Shown here: positions 8,776-17,283 of the stretch, one piece after another
Numbering within the stretch: position 1 is the first letter of the stretch
How the letters are laid out: every line of letters begins with the position of its first letter
Source of the DNA: a bacterium
GTDB lineage: Bacteria; Vulcanimicrobiota; JABDET01
DNA: 64,000 nt
Direction: 5' to 3'
Assembly: GCA_021800275.1 (NCBI GenBank)
Contig: JAJYZB010000005.1
Location: 62,001-126,000, forward strand
The notes under the pieces: generated by a model
The model's input: only the letters and a program-made list of their open reading frames with translations
What the model was told of the DNA's origin: nothing
Database searches by the model: none
Program-made: the position numbers and the translations under genes

Positions 8776-10789
8776 ATTGTTTAAGGAGAGCTGCTGTATG
8801 TGGATGATGTCCTTTTTCAGCATAATTGAGGGCGGTTTCTCCTTTTTTATCCTTTAAATTAAGATTGGCTCCACTTTCAATCAGCAGTTTGACAGCAGGT
8901 TTGTTTCCTGAAAGCGCTGCATCCATTAAAGCAGTTTCCCCAAATATATTTTGAATATTGACCTTTGCGCCCTTCTGGAGGAGAAGTTTTACAATCGAGA
9001 GGGGGTCAGGATGGATGCTGGGATACCATGAATCAAGGACACCAGCATACTCCATTAACAGGGTGTTTCCATTACTATCGGCAGCATTAACTTCAAGTCC
9101 TTTTCTGATTAGTAATTGAGTCAATTTGGAGTTTCCAAGCTGTTCAAGTGAGCCGATCAGATTTGGCAGCTCGCTTTTTGAGTTGATGTTAGCCCCTTTT
9201 GCAAGCAGGAGGTTTATAATTTTGTTATTATTGCTGATTGAAGCGGCATTTGCAAAGATCCAATTGAGACCGGATTGATTAAGAAGAGCTTTATTGAGTA
9301 GTTTTTTTACCAGCGCGCAATCTTTTGCTCTGACTGCTGCTAATAAAGCATATCTTATTTCAAAAGTGGATGGTTTTTTCTTTTTTTTCAGGAGCAGCTT
9401 TATAAATTTATCTGAAGGATAAGTGGCGTACATGTATGCTGCCATGAAATCCTTCCAGGAAATTTTCGCATGATTTGCTAACAGAAGTTTAGTGATTTGG
9501 GGATGATTGTATTGTATTGCATAGGTTAAAGCCGTATTTCGATTTTGGTCTTGTGTATTGATTTTTGCCCCTTTGAGCAGCAAAAGTTTAACAATTTTCT
9601 TGTGTCCAGCCTTTGCTGCATACATCAATGGACTTCCTTCATCAATGTTCTCACCAGATGATTTTGAGTTAGGGTTTACTCCTGAGATTAAGAGATGGTT
9701 TACAGTGTTGTAATTGCCATTTTTGATCGCGTTGACTAGTTCTGCTTCTAGAACCAGCTTCTGGCTGGCATTTCCATTTAGCAGAATATTGACAATCTGT
9801 TTATATCCTTTCTGTTCAGCAATGCTTAACGGGGTTTGACGGTTAAGGTTTTCTATATTCGGGTTTGCTCCGTAATTCAATAGAAGTTTGATTATTTTGG
9901 GATGCTGGTTTTCAGTGGCAAAAATGAGAGGTGTGTTATTCAGCCATGTTCCTACCTGATTATTTGGATCAGCTTTACTGTGCAGCAGCAGTTTGGAGAT
10001 CCGATAATACCCCCGCTCTGCCGCCACATCCAGAGCTGTGTGTCCGCCAAACGTGGCACAACTTCCTCTGTAGTTGACATGCGCTCCTTTTTGAACTAGC
10101 TGTTTGACAATATTATAGCTGTGGTCTTCTACCGCTAAAAATACGCTATTTTTACACCACCATGAGCCGAGATTAACATTGATTGAAGCGGCATTAAGGA
10201 GAAGTCTTGCGATTTGCAGATGGTTTTCATGAAGTGAGTCAACTAAAGCTGTTGAAGGAACGTCAGGATCATAGGTCATGTTATGCATAATATTTAGGTT
10301 TGCCCCTTTTTGAATTAAAAATTTTACTATCTTGGGATGGTCAGCTATGGCTGCAATAATGAGAGGAGTTCCTCCATCCGGTGTTCTAACATTAATATCA
10401 GCCCCGTGTTTAATGAGAAATCTTACAATGGATAAATGTCCCTGTGCAGCAGCATCAGATAACGGTGTAAGGCCGTTATTATCTTTAGCATTAATTTTTG
10501 AGTTATATTGTAATAAAAGTTCTGCCATTTTCAAGTGACCATTGGCAGCTGCAAACATTAGAGGGGTTTTCCCCTTACTATCTGCGGTATTTGGATTGAT
10601 TCCTAATTTTAGGATTTTTTTTGCGGTTATTAAATGATTCTCTTGAGCAGCAGATATGAGCGCTTGCTCCAGAGTGATCTTGGAAAGTTTATCGGAGAGA
10701 GTTTTGGCGATTGTGAAAAGAACTGCCGCGGTTGAAAAGCTCAAAATTAGAAGTACAAGAAAAGCTGATTGTTTTGTTCTATTTTTCAT
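8762..10789 (-). CDS. Ankyrin-repeat protein with N-terminal membrane anchor
   Basis: 675-residue protein with an uncleaved-type signal or anchor (residues 10-30, FLVLLILSFSTAAVLFTIA) followed by about 17 ankyrin repeats (for example GKTPLMFAAANGHLKMAELL and GLTPLSDAAAQGHLSIVRFL). The domain is therefore expected outside the cytoplasm. Ankyrin stacks bind protein partners; no enzymatic motif is seen. Two blocks of repeats are separated by more degenerate ones around residues 330-480. It overlaps the upstream ankyrin lipoprotein by 4 bases and the downstream larC start, so all three are likely translated from one message. Its role beside lar genes is unknown; a scaffold for envelope proteins or an interaction effector are both possible. 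Confidence 0.85.
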   Translation of the reverse strand: MKNRTKQSAFLVLLILSFSTAAVLFTIAKTLSDKLSKITLEQALISAAQENHLITAKKILKLGINPNTADSKGKTPLMFAAANGHLKMAELLLQYNSKINAKDNNGLTPLSDAAAQGHLSIVRFLIKHGADINVRTPDGGTPLIIAAIADHPKIVKFLIQKGANLNIMHNMTYDPDVPSTALVDSLHENHLQIARLLLNAASINVNLGSWWCKNSVFLAVEDHSYNIVKQLVQKGAHVNYRGSCATFGGHTALDVAAERGYYRISKLLLHSKADPNNQVGTWLNNTPLIFATENQHPKIIKLLLNYGANPNIENLNRQTPLSIAEQKGYKQIVNILLNGNASQKLVLEAELVNAIKNGNYNTVNHLLISGVNPNSKSSGENIDEGSPLMYAAKAGHKKIVKLLLLKGAKINTQDQNRNTALTYAIQYNHPQITKLLLANHAKISWKDFMAAYMYATYPSDKFIKLLLKKKKKPSTFEIRYALLAAVRAKDCALVKKLLNKALLNQSGLNWIFANAASISNNNKIINLLLAKGANINSKSELPNLIGSLEQLGNSKLTQLLIRKGLEVNAADSNGNTLLMEYAGVLDSWYPSIHPDPLSIVKLLLQKGAKVNIQNIFGETALMDAALSGNKPAVKLLIESGANLNLKDKKGETALNYAEKGHHPHTAALLKQYGGN

Positions 10790-11997
10790 TTTGTATGTCG
10801 TATCTCAATTTTTAGGAATTGAACTATTTTTTTATGATCACTATTCTCTGCACATTTTAATGGGGAGATCCCCCATGGATTTTTAACATGAATGTCAGCT
10901 CCGTTCCGTAGTAAAAATTTTAAACTGTTCATCCATCCCAAACAAGCAGCAAGCTCAAGCGCTGTATTTCCATTAGCATCACGAGCCCTATTAATATTTA
11001 CGCCTCTGCTTAGAAAAAAATTCATTAAGGGAATGGAATTCATGGAGACAGAATTGATAAATGCTTGATTGAGTGCCAAGTGGTTAACATAAATTCCATG
11101 AATCAAAAGAATTTTTGTGATTTCAGGATTCAGGCTGGGATTTTGTAGAGAATGCTCAATATTTGTGATTTGAGCTCCTTTGTTAAGGAGGAGTTTTACG
11201 ATATCAGTATTTCCTTCAACCACAGCTAAACTTAAAGGTGTTTGTCTTTCATCATTATTTTTATTGATGTGAGCTCCTTTTTTCAGCAGGAGTTTCACGA
11301 GAGAAATACTCCCTGATTTTACTGCAAACATTAAATTAGTCCATCCATAAAAATTTTTTGTATTGAGATTTACTTTTTTATCCAGCAGGAATTTTACGAT
11401 TTTTTCATCGCCATTTTTAATTGCCTGCATTAATACACTGTTCCCAATACTGTCAGATGCATTGATATTGGCTCCTTTTTTTATTAGGAGTTTTACAAGA
11501 GGAAAGTCTCTTGATTCCACCGCGAACATCAAAGGAGTTAGAGCATCGCTGTCTTCTGCATTGACATCTCCTTTTTGATCGATTAACAGTCTGGCAATTT
11601 TTGTAAAACCATGTTTAGACGCTTCCATTAAAGCTGAGTCTCCATTTATATTTTGCGCATTTACATAAGCTCCATGTTTTAAAAGAAATTTTACAGTTTT
11701 GATTTGATTATATTTTGCGGCATAGAATAGAGGTGTTGAGCCATTTTTGCTTACCGTATTGATATTTTTTCCTAAATATATCAAACTTTTAGCAGTTAAT
11801 AGTTTCCCTTGTTTTACGGCTGTAATGAAGGTGGATGAGATTTTTGTTTTTATTGGTGAGCAGGACACTAAAGTGGCAAGAAGAGGAACTGCTGCAAATA
11901 GAAATATAGACCTGGAAAGCCAACAAACTTTTAAAAGTGAAATAATATTTTTTTTAAAATTACGATTTCTATACATACTGAATTTGAAAATAGGCAT
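10786..11997 (-). CDS. Ankyrin-repeat lipoprotein
   Basis: About 403 residues. A basic N-terminus and hydrophobic stretch end in the lipobox LVSC, predicting lipid attachment and an extracytoplasmic location. About ten ankyrin repeats follow (GSTPLFYAAKYNQIKTVKFL, DALTPLMFAVESRDFPLVKL). The ATG at 11997 is preferred because AGGTG lies 6 bases upstream; the frame also has a GTG at 12006 inside that element. It is a paralogue of the following ankyrin gene (ATGA overlap) and follows larB by 45 bases. No enzyme motif. Tandem secreted ankyrin proteins beside cofactor genes are unusual; I cannot assign a partner. Confidence 0.83.
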   Translation of the reverse strand: MPIFKFSMYRNRNFKKNIISLLKVCWLSRSIFLFAAVPLLATLVSCSPIKTKISSTFITAVKQGKLLTAKSLIYLGKNINTVSKNGSTPLFYAAKYNQIKTVKFLLKHGAYVNAQNINGDSALMEASKHGFTKIARLLIDQKGDVNAEDSDALTPLMFAVESRDFPLVKLLIKKGANINASDSIGNSVLMQAIKNGDEKIVKFLLDKKVNLNTKNFYGWTNLMFAVKSGSISLVKLLLKKGAHINKNNDERQTPLSLAVVEGNTDIVKLLLNKGAQITNIEHSLQNPSLNPEITKILLIHGIYVNHLALNQAFINSVSMNSIPLMNFFLSRGVNINRARDANGNTALELAACLGWMNSLKFLLRNGADIHVKNPWGISPLKCAENSDHKKIVQFLKIEIRHTK

Positions 11998-12042
11998 CAG
12001 TCTCACCTATAACCCTGGGAGGCTGAAAAATTTTACCTGTGT

Positions 12043-12822
12043 TTATCGGTTCAGCAGACTTGCCAGGTATCCTGCTCCAAGACCATTGTCAATGTTCATC
12101 ACACAGACCCCTAATGCGCAGGAATTGAGCATGGCTAAAAGCGCTGCAAGTCCCTGGAAACTGGCTCCGTAGCCGATACTGGTTGGAACTGCGATGACAG
12201 GTTTTCCGAAAAGTCCTGCTGTAACACTGGGAAGGGCTCCTTCCATTCCTGCTGCCACAATAAGAATTTTATTTTTGTCAATTTTTTCTTTGTGGTTTAA
12301 AAGGCGGTGGACTCCTGCGACTCCCACATCATAAATTTTTTCTACCTTGTTCCCCATGAGTTCTGCTGCAGCAGCCGCTTCTTCTGCAACAGGAATGTCA
12401 GAAGTGCCAGCGGTTAAGATAGCAATTCCCGGTTTTTGTTTTGTGCTGGGAATCTTTCCGATGACCGCGATTCTTGCATCTTCTCTGTAAACCACAGAGG
12501 GAAAAGATTTCTGTAAGGCTTTTAGATGGTTTTCCTGAACTCTAGAGGCTACAGCGTATCCATTGGATCTGTAAATTTTTTCTGCGATTGAAACGACCTG
12601 TTTAGGAGTTTTTCCTTGGGAAAGAATAATTTCAGGAAATCCTGTTCTATGGTGTCTGTGAAGGTCAACTTTAGCAAATCCTAAGTTTTCATAAGGTGAA
12701 AATTTAAATTTTCTCTGAGCTTCTTCGGGTGAAATTTTTTTCTTATAAAGATCTTGGAATAATTGAAGGACTGCATTGGGGGTAAAGATCTTTGGTTTTA
12801 TCACATTATTTGTTAGGCGCAT
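12043..12822 (-). CDS. larB: Nickel-pincer cofactor biosynthesis carboxylase/hydrolase LarB
   Basis: LarB carboxylates nicotinic acid adenine dinucleotide at C5 and hydrolyses the anhydride, the first step of pincer cofactor synthesis. The C-terminal half is a PurE-like fold with AILTAGTSDIPVAEEAA, KIYDVGVAGVHRLL, VAAGMEGALPSVTAGL and PVIAVPTSIGYG, ending with the Cys-containing CVMNIDNGLGAGYLA. The N-terminal half holds the family motif LHRHHRTGFPEII. Length 259 is typical. The start overlaps the preceding 106-residue frame by 17 bases, suggesting coupling. larE lies about 3.6 kb upstream and larC about 3.3 kb downstream on the same strand. Confidence 0.93.
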   Translation of the reverse strand: MRLTNNVIKPKIFTPNAVLQLFQDLYKKKISPEEAQRKFKFSPYENLGFAKVDLHRHHRTGFPEIILSQGKTPKQVVSIAEKIYRSNGYAVASRVQENHLKALQKSFPSVVYREDARIAVIGKIPSTKQKPGIAILTAGTSDIPVAEEAAAAAELMGNKVEKIYDVGVAGVHRLLNHKEKIDKNKILIVAAGMEGALPSVTAGLFGKPVIAVPTSIGYGASFQGLAALLAMLNSCALGVCVMNIDNGLGAGYLASLLNR

Positions 12823-13126
12823 TAGAAACGAGAATGCCCAATCCTTTTAAAAACAGCTCTTCAGGCAGAATTTTCACAACTTCCGGATCCCAGGGTTCAA
12901 TTTTTTCAGGGACATCCAGTATTGGACCCCCAGGATAAGTAGGAACCGATTCTTTCATCCGATAAAATGGCTTTGAAAACAATTCTTTAAGAGTTGTTTC
13001 ATGTTTTTTATTGAACACTTCCAGGCTTACTTTTTTGTTTTTGAGCTTGACTTCAGCGACAAGAAGATTAGGATCTGGAATAACTTTTCCTTCATGTTTT
13101 GAAAGCTCCACAATCTTAAAGACCAT
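12806..13126 (-). CDS. Small conserved-looking protein of unknown function upstream of larB
   Basis: 106 residues, soluble, no signal peptide, no Cys, Lys/Glu/Pro-rich. It contains PTYPGGPILDVPEKIEPWDP but no motif I recognise. It is wedged with one base of spacing after the HExxH protein gene and overlaps the larB start by 17 bases, so it is almost certainly translated as part of this operon. The overlap favours a real gene. A helper of LarB or part of the secreted-protein cassette are both possible. Confidence 0.6.
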   Translation of the reverse strand: MVFKIVELSKHEGKVIPDPNLLVAEVKLKNKKVSLEVFNKKHETTLKELFSKPFYRMKESVPTYPGGPILDVPEKIEPWDPEVVKILPEELFLKGLGILVSNAPNK

Positions 13127-13127
13127 T

Positions 13128-14396
13128 TTAACCTCTCAGAAGATGGGTTGTTTTTGGAGGAGAAGGGATCTGTTCAGGGACAGGCAGCTGCCCAGCAGGC
13201 TGGTTGAGATAAAAGTGGCGGTAATAATCAGAAACAGCTTGAATTTTCATTTTGATTCCTGGGGAGAATAATTTATTGTCTAAATAAGTATCCAGAGCTG
13301 CAGCAGGCAGGGTAAAAAACTCGTGAGAAGGGTGTGCAGCATTAAATTCTTGTCTTATTTTAAAGGCAACTCGATGGGTTTCAGCCCAGTCCTCTATTCC
13401 AACACGAGAAGCGTACTCAGAAACATAATCTGATTGCGATAAATCTACTCCACCTGAAGAATTTTTGACCAGAGTTCCATTTCCAAAAAGTTTTTTTCCA
13501 TCAGCAGATTTATAGAAGTCTGAGCGGTAGGGGATAGAGGCAAAATCAATCGAATGCCCTGCTTCATGATCTAAAACAAATTGGGTATTTTCCGGGGTTT
13601 TGATATCCTCTGATCTTAAAAAGACGTTTCTGGTTGATGGATCATAAAAACCGCCTGCAAGCTGAATGGCGCCATCAGGTCCTCTTATTTCTCCAACTTT
13701 ATCTCTAATGAAAATTCCATTTATGGTTTTGAAAGTTTGAGGAGGATCTTCTTGTAGTATTTTTGCTATATTCTGTAAAGAATTGGTGGGTAGATGGTCA
13801 GAGCTGTAAATATGCACTGTTCTTTCATCTGAAAACTCCAGGCGAGAATACTGAGTTCCATTCGGTCCGAGTTGAAATTGCCGGTAGGAAATCTTTTTTC
13901 CATTGAAATTGAATTCCCCGATTGAAGTTGGTCCTAGTTTTAAATTTAATAAAGCGTCATTTTCCATTTGTTGAGAAGTCAGCTTGGGATCCACCAGCCA
14001 GCTTTCATTATTCCCTTGAATGTTTTGGGTAATGGGTGTGTTGATTAATTTTAGTCCTTTGATTGTAGATGACCCATCAGGTCTGTCAGTTCTGGTAACC
14101 CCATTCCCCAAATCTGTAATTTTTGAGCCATCAGCATGAGTGGTCGTGTTAAATCCAGGAGCATTCCACAGAGTTCCATTTTTAAGAGCTCCAAAAGGTT
14201 GATCCGAAAAACGTCCGGATTTTGATAGAATAGGAGAGGATAAATTGTTTGGAGGGTTTTTGGGATTTTGGGCAAATTTATCTCTTTCATCTCCTGCCTC
14301 AATTGGATTTGTTTTTCGAAGATGAGTAGCAAGATCTAAGTTGAGTTTTATCGGGGTATTAGGCTGCTGATTTCCGGGCTTAGCAATCTGCTCCAT
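13128..14396 (-). CDS. Putative zinc metallopeptidase-like protein with toxin-type C-terminal domain
   Basis: 422 residues. The first 240 are low-complexity and Asn/Pro/Gly/Thr-rich, without a signal peptide. The C-terminal part carries LDHEAGHSIDF (His277, Glu278, His281), a short zincin signature, and about 55 residues later SEYASRVGIEDWAE, which resembles the third-ligand region (EDxAE) of anthrax lethal-factor-like (ATLF) peptidases. It ends in a Pro-rich tail. Together this suggests a secreted or injected zinc protease. It lies 18 bases after a small 116-codon gene and directly before a 106-codon gene. The HEAGH and EDWAE signature is visible; the ATLF relation is inference and the substrate is unknown. 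Confidence 0.6.
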   Translation of the reverse strand: MEQIAKPGNQQPNTPIKLNLDLATHLRKTNPIEAGDERDKFAQNPKNPPNNLSSPILSKSGRFSDQPFGALKNGTLWNAPGFNTTTHADGSKITDLGNGVTRTDRPDGSSTIKGLKLINTPITQNIQGNNESWLVDPKLTSQQMENDALLNLKLGPTSIGEFNFNGKKISYRQFQLGPNGTQYSRLEFSDERTVHIYSSDHLPTNSLQNIAKILQEDPPQTFKTINGIFIRDKVGEIRGPDGAIQLAGGFYDPSTRNVFLRSEDIKTPENTQFVLDHEAGHSIDFASIPYRSDFYKSADGKKLFGNGTLVKNSSGGVDLSQSDYVSEYASRVGIEDWAETHRVAFKIRQEFNAAHPSHEFFTLPAAALDTYLDNKLFSPGIKMKIQAVSDYYRHFYLNQPAGQLPVPEQIPSPPKTTHLLRG

Positions 14397-14414
14397 AGAG
14401 ACAAGCTTTTCTTT

Positions 14415-14765
14415 TTAGGTGGGTTTTTCTGGTTCAGCCCAGAAGTAAGCAGATTTATAAACAAATGGGAGTTCATCCAGAAATTTCTGCCCATCTTTAG
14501 GATATAGTCTTCCACTCTGCTGCCTGCCAAAAATTCCTTCTGTATTCCACTGATCCAGAAGATCCTTATCATCGCAGCTCACAGTTCCTGTTTTAGGGTT
14601 GAGGGTAACGGTTGCTCTCACGCTCTCAGTCAGCTGCTTGTCCAGTTTCTTCAGCAAAACTGTGCTGCCGGTCCATCCGGGATTTCCAGCATTAGGTGAT
14701 AAATTCATTCTTTTTTTCTCCTGCGAAACTTGCGAAAATTGACCTCCAATAATATTCGAACTCAT
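14415..14765 (-). CDS. Small hypothetical protein between kinase-like and peptidase-like genes
   Basis: About 116 residues, no signal peptide or membrane segment, Ser/Gly/Asn-rich start then a charged region. I do not recognise a domain. The ATG at 14765 is chosen over one at 14783 because a perfect AGGAGG sits seven bases before it, overlapping the upstream ATG. It is separated by 50 bases from the kinase-like gene and by 18 from the peptidase-like gene, all on the same strand. An accessory, chaperone or immunity-type role would fit the position but nothing in the sequence proves it. Confidence 0.6.
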   Translation of the reverse strand: MSSNIIGGQFSQVSQEKKRMNLSPNAGNPGWTGSTVLLKKLDKQLTESVRATVTLNPKTGTVSCDDKDLLDQWNTEGIFGRQQSGRLYPKDGQKFLDELPFVYKSAYFWAEPEKPT

Positions 14766-14815
14766 TACTTTTCCTCCTGTCATTCTTTTATAAAATTAGA
14801 CTCAAAGCTCGTGTG

Positions 14816-16348
14816 TTAGGGGTTAGGAGTGCCCCAATGATCAACTTTCCACCAGGAATTTGTTTTGCCTGTTTGCAGAATATTGTCCACTCGATCCCAC
14901 ATGGATTGAATTGCCTTGGGTTCTAGAAAACGTGACAGCTGCTGATTAACAGCATTTTTGTTAGCAGCCAGGTTCTCTAGTGAGTTTCTCGTTTCATTGT
15001 TTAGATTCATTGGCTTACCAAAGTCAAAATTTCCATCCTGCAGTGGATTGTTTTCTGTTGGAAAAGAGAGACCATTGTCAATGGCATGAATATTTCCCTG
15101 GTCATCCACCATCCAGTTGCCCGCATGTCTATCTAGATTTCCAATGACATTATCATAAAGATTCATTCGAGAGTAGGCAGCTGGATCTTCGTTAAAGACT
15201 CTACCGGCAGTTTTGCCGATATCTGCTGCAGTTTGGGAATCAGGAACAAAATGCATGAGGGCTCCAGAATTGTCTTCTGGCTGTTTGAATACAGTAGGGA
15301 ACTTGGAACGGATAAAATTTCCGATCTTGGAAAAAGTTCCTTGTTCTTCTCCGAACTGACGGAATACAGTGGGAGTTGCTTCAGGAATACCAAGATTCTG
15401 CCCGATGACAGAAGCTGCTGCTTCGCGCTGGCTTTGGGTGCCTGCAGGGATAAAGGTTCTGTAACTATTGGAAGATTCTCCTGCAGAGGGTTTCCATACT
15501 CCCATTTCACCATTGTCTAGTTTGACGATTTGGGTTTGATTGATATGGCTTCCATCGGAGAGATCTTTGACCACTGTCATATTTGCATTTGGATCAGCCA
15601 GTTTGTCAAGAGTTGCTTGATATTTAGCTGCATTAGCTGCATCAGCGGCATCTCCGACTTTAGAGGCTGCATTAGCTGCATCAGCGGCATCTCCGACTTT
15701 AGAGGCTGCATTAGCTGCATCAGCGGCATCTCCGACTTTAGAGGCTGCATTAGCTGCATCAGCCACATCCCCTGCTACTGCAGCTCCTTCTCCAGCATCT
15801 CCACCCAGGCCAGCTCCTCCGGTTAAAACAGCAGATCCAACGATTCCTACCAGTTCCCCTGCGGCATGAGCAGGGTCTTTCTCAAAGGCTTGAACTCCCT
15901 GATTCCAGACAGAGCTTGCTACCTGTCCAGGATGACTGGCTATATATCCAATCGTTTTATTTGCATTGTCTCTAAACTGGCTGTTTGAGGCATACTGCAT
16001 GGCTCCACCAGCCAGTTCTGCTGTTCCTGAAACAAGGGTTGTGGCTCCTGAAGCCACCCCTGTCGAAAAATGAGTGGTATCTTCCACAGCACTTCCAAGA
16101 GCATGGCCTATGACATTGTTTCCAATAGAAGATTTTTCGAATGAATCTACTGCGTTATCCACGTGGTTGTCAACCCAGTTTCCTGCTCCATTTACAGCGC
16201 CCTGAACATCTTTTCCTGCGGTTGAAACTGCTTTTCCTGCATCATCAACAGCATTAGCAGCATCGCCTGCCGCAGAGCTTACAGCTCCTCCTACTGCTTT
16301 TCCAGCGCTGCTAAAGGCACTGCCAACGGCATTAACAATACCACCCAA
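14816..16348 (-). CDS. PI3/PI4-kinase-like (HipA-like) protein with toxin-type Ala/Gly-rich N-terminus
   Basis: 510 residues. Residues 1-250 are Ala/Gly/Val-rich with helical hydrophobic stretches (GVASGATTLVSGTAELAGGA), of the kind seen in secreted polymorphic toxins. Three and a half perfect 13-residue repeats (SKVGDAADAANAA) follow. The C-terminal 250 residues look like a phosphatidylinositol 3/4-kinase-like fold: GVWKPSAGE (candidate ATP-binding Lys), then NVIGNLDRHAGNW (catalytic DRHxxN) and HAIDNGLSFP (metal-binding DNG). Translation starts at TTG (16348) with GGAG eight bases upstream, and a good promoter lies just before it. It could phosphorylate a lipid or protein. Kinase fold is fairly certain; an effector role is inference. 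Confidence 0.65.
   Translation of the reverse strand: MGGIVNAVGSAFSSAGKAVGGAVSSAAGDAANAVDDAGKAVSTAGKDVQGAVNGAGNWVDNHVDNAVDSFEKSSIGNNVIGHALGSAVEDTTHFSTGVASGATTLVSGTAELAGGAMQYASNSQFRDNANKTIGYIASHPGQVASSVWNQGVQAFEKDPAHAAGELVGIVGSAVLTGGAGLGGDAGEGAAVAGDVADAANAASKVGDAADAANAASKVGDAADAANAASKVGDAADAANAAKYQATLDKLADPNANMTVVKDLSDGSHINQTQIVKLDNGEMGVWKPSAGESSNSYRTFIPAGTQSQREAAASVIGQNLGIPEATPTVFRQFGEEQGTFSKIGNFIRSKFPTVFKQPEDNSGALMHFVPDSQTAADIGKTAGRVFNEDPAAYSRMNLYDNVIGNLDRHAGNWMVDDQGNIHAIDNGLSFPTENNPLQDGNFDFGKPMNLNNETRNSLENLAANKNAVNQQLSRFLEPKAIQSMWDRVDNILQTGKTNSWWKVDHWGTPNP
15627..15763 (-). repeat. 39-bp in-frame tandem repeat in the kinase-like gene
   Basis: Three identical 39-base units (15627-15665, 15666-15704, 15705-15743) and 20 bases of a fourth. 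They encode the 13-residue unit SKVGDAADAANAA. Perfect identity points to recent slippage expansion. The repeats form a flexible linker between the Ala/Gly-rich half and the kinase-like half. Confidence 0.95.
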
Positions 16349-16368
16349 TAGTAAGTCTCCTTTTCAAT

Positions 16369-16397
16369 ATTATCACACATAATTGAGAGTTTGTAAA
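16369..16397 (-). promoter_or_regulatory. Sigma70-type promoter for the kinase-like/peptidase-like cassette
   Basis: On the minus strand TTTACA, 17 bases, then GATAAT. It lies 20 bases before the TTG start and its GGAG element, within the 86-base gap after larE, so the downstream genes can be expressed separately from tatA-larE. Confidence 0.6.
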
Positions 16398-16434
16398 GTG
16401 GAAAAGGTCAATTTTTTAAAGAATTGCAGAGTTT

Positions 16435-17280
16435 TTAGTGAACTGAGGTTTGAGGCAGGTTTTGAATGTTGATGAGTGAGTTTAAACTTCCGCTTTTGAA
16501 TCCTGCTAGATCAAGAGTGATGAAAGTGTATCCGAGTTGTTTTAGTTCATTAATAATTTGAGCGCAGGTGGGTTCTTCTATTAAGCGGGGCATTTCTTTT
16601 TTTTCGATTTCAATTCTGGCAATTGGAAAATGGTCTCGAACACGAACCTCTTTAAAATTCAATCTTTTCAGACATTTTTCTGCCAGGTGGACCCGATCCA
16701 ATTTTTCAAGAGTAATTTCCTGCCCGTAAGGGATGCGCGAAGAAAGACACGGAGCTGCTGGTTTATTCCAGGTTGGGAGGTTCCATCTTTGTGATAGAAG
16801 TCGAATGTCATCTTTTGTAAATCCAGATTCTAATAGAGGGGAGCGCACATTAAATTTATCTCTAGCTTTTAGTCCTGGTCTGAGGTCTTGAATGTCATCA
16901 GCATTGGTTCCATCCAAGATGGTTTTGAATTTTCTTTCAATTTTTAAATCTTCCAATTTTGAAAAAAGTTCTTCTTTGCAGTAGTAGCAGCGATTTATTG
17001 GGTTGCTTCTGTATTCTTTTTTTGTCATTTCATGGGTTGGAATGGTCATAAAAGGGACATGGAGCATTTCGGCGATCTTTTGAGCTTCTTCCTGTTCTTC
17101 AATTGGAATTGAAGGGGATATTCCTGTAACAGCCAGGATATGGGATGAATCCAGATTATTGGTGCATAATTTCAAGAGAAAAGTACTGTCAACTCCCCCT
17201 GAAAAAGCAACTAAAACTGGAGATGCTTCTTTTATAAGGGTACAGACATTTTTTAATTTTAAATTAAGGACATCTGTCAC
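16435..17280 (-). CDS. larE: Nickel-pincer cofactor sulfur transferase LarE
   Basis: PP-loop ATP pyrophosphatase that adenylates and thiolates the two carboxylates of the LarB product. The PP-loop LVAFSGGVDSTFLLKL is at residues 22-38. Cysteines in NRCYYCKEELF and in PAAPCLSSRIPYG give a CxxC plus a distal Cys. Single-Cys LarE (Lactiplantibacillus) uses the distal Cys as a sacrificial sulfur donor, while three-Cys forms are reported to bind a [4Fe-4S] cluster; this protein resembles the latter. The start is GTG at 17280, three bases after the tatA stop. Length 281 is typical. Confidence 0.9.
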   Translation of the reverse strand: MTDVLNLKLKNVCTLIKEASPVLVAFSGGVDSTFLLKLCTNNLDSSHILAVTGISPSIPIEEQEEAQKIAEMLHVPFMTIPTHEMTKKEYRSNPINRCYYCKEELFSKLEDLKIERKFKTILDGTNADDIQDLRPGLKARDKFNVRSPLLESGFTKDDIRLLSQRWNLPTWNKPAAPCLSSRIPYGQEITLEKLDRVHLAEKCLKRLNFKEVRVRDHFPIARIEIEKKEMPRLIEEPTCAQIINELKQLGYTFITLDLAGFKSGSLNSLINIQNLPQTSVH

Positions 17281-17283
17281 TGG

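Noticed and set aside
15530-15826. Plus-strand frame rich in ISCISG repeats
   Set aside because: Shadow of the 39-base repeats in the kinase-like gene.
16349-16434. Terminator after larE
   Set aside because: No hairpin with a T-run found on the minus strand; a promoter is present instead.
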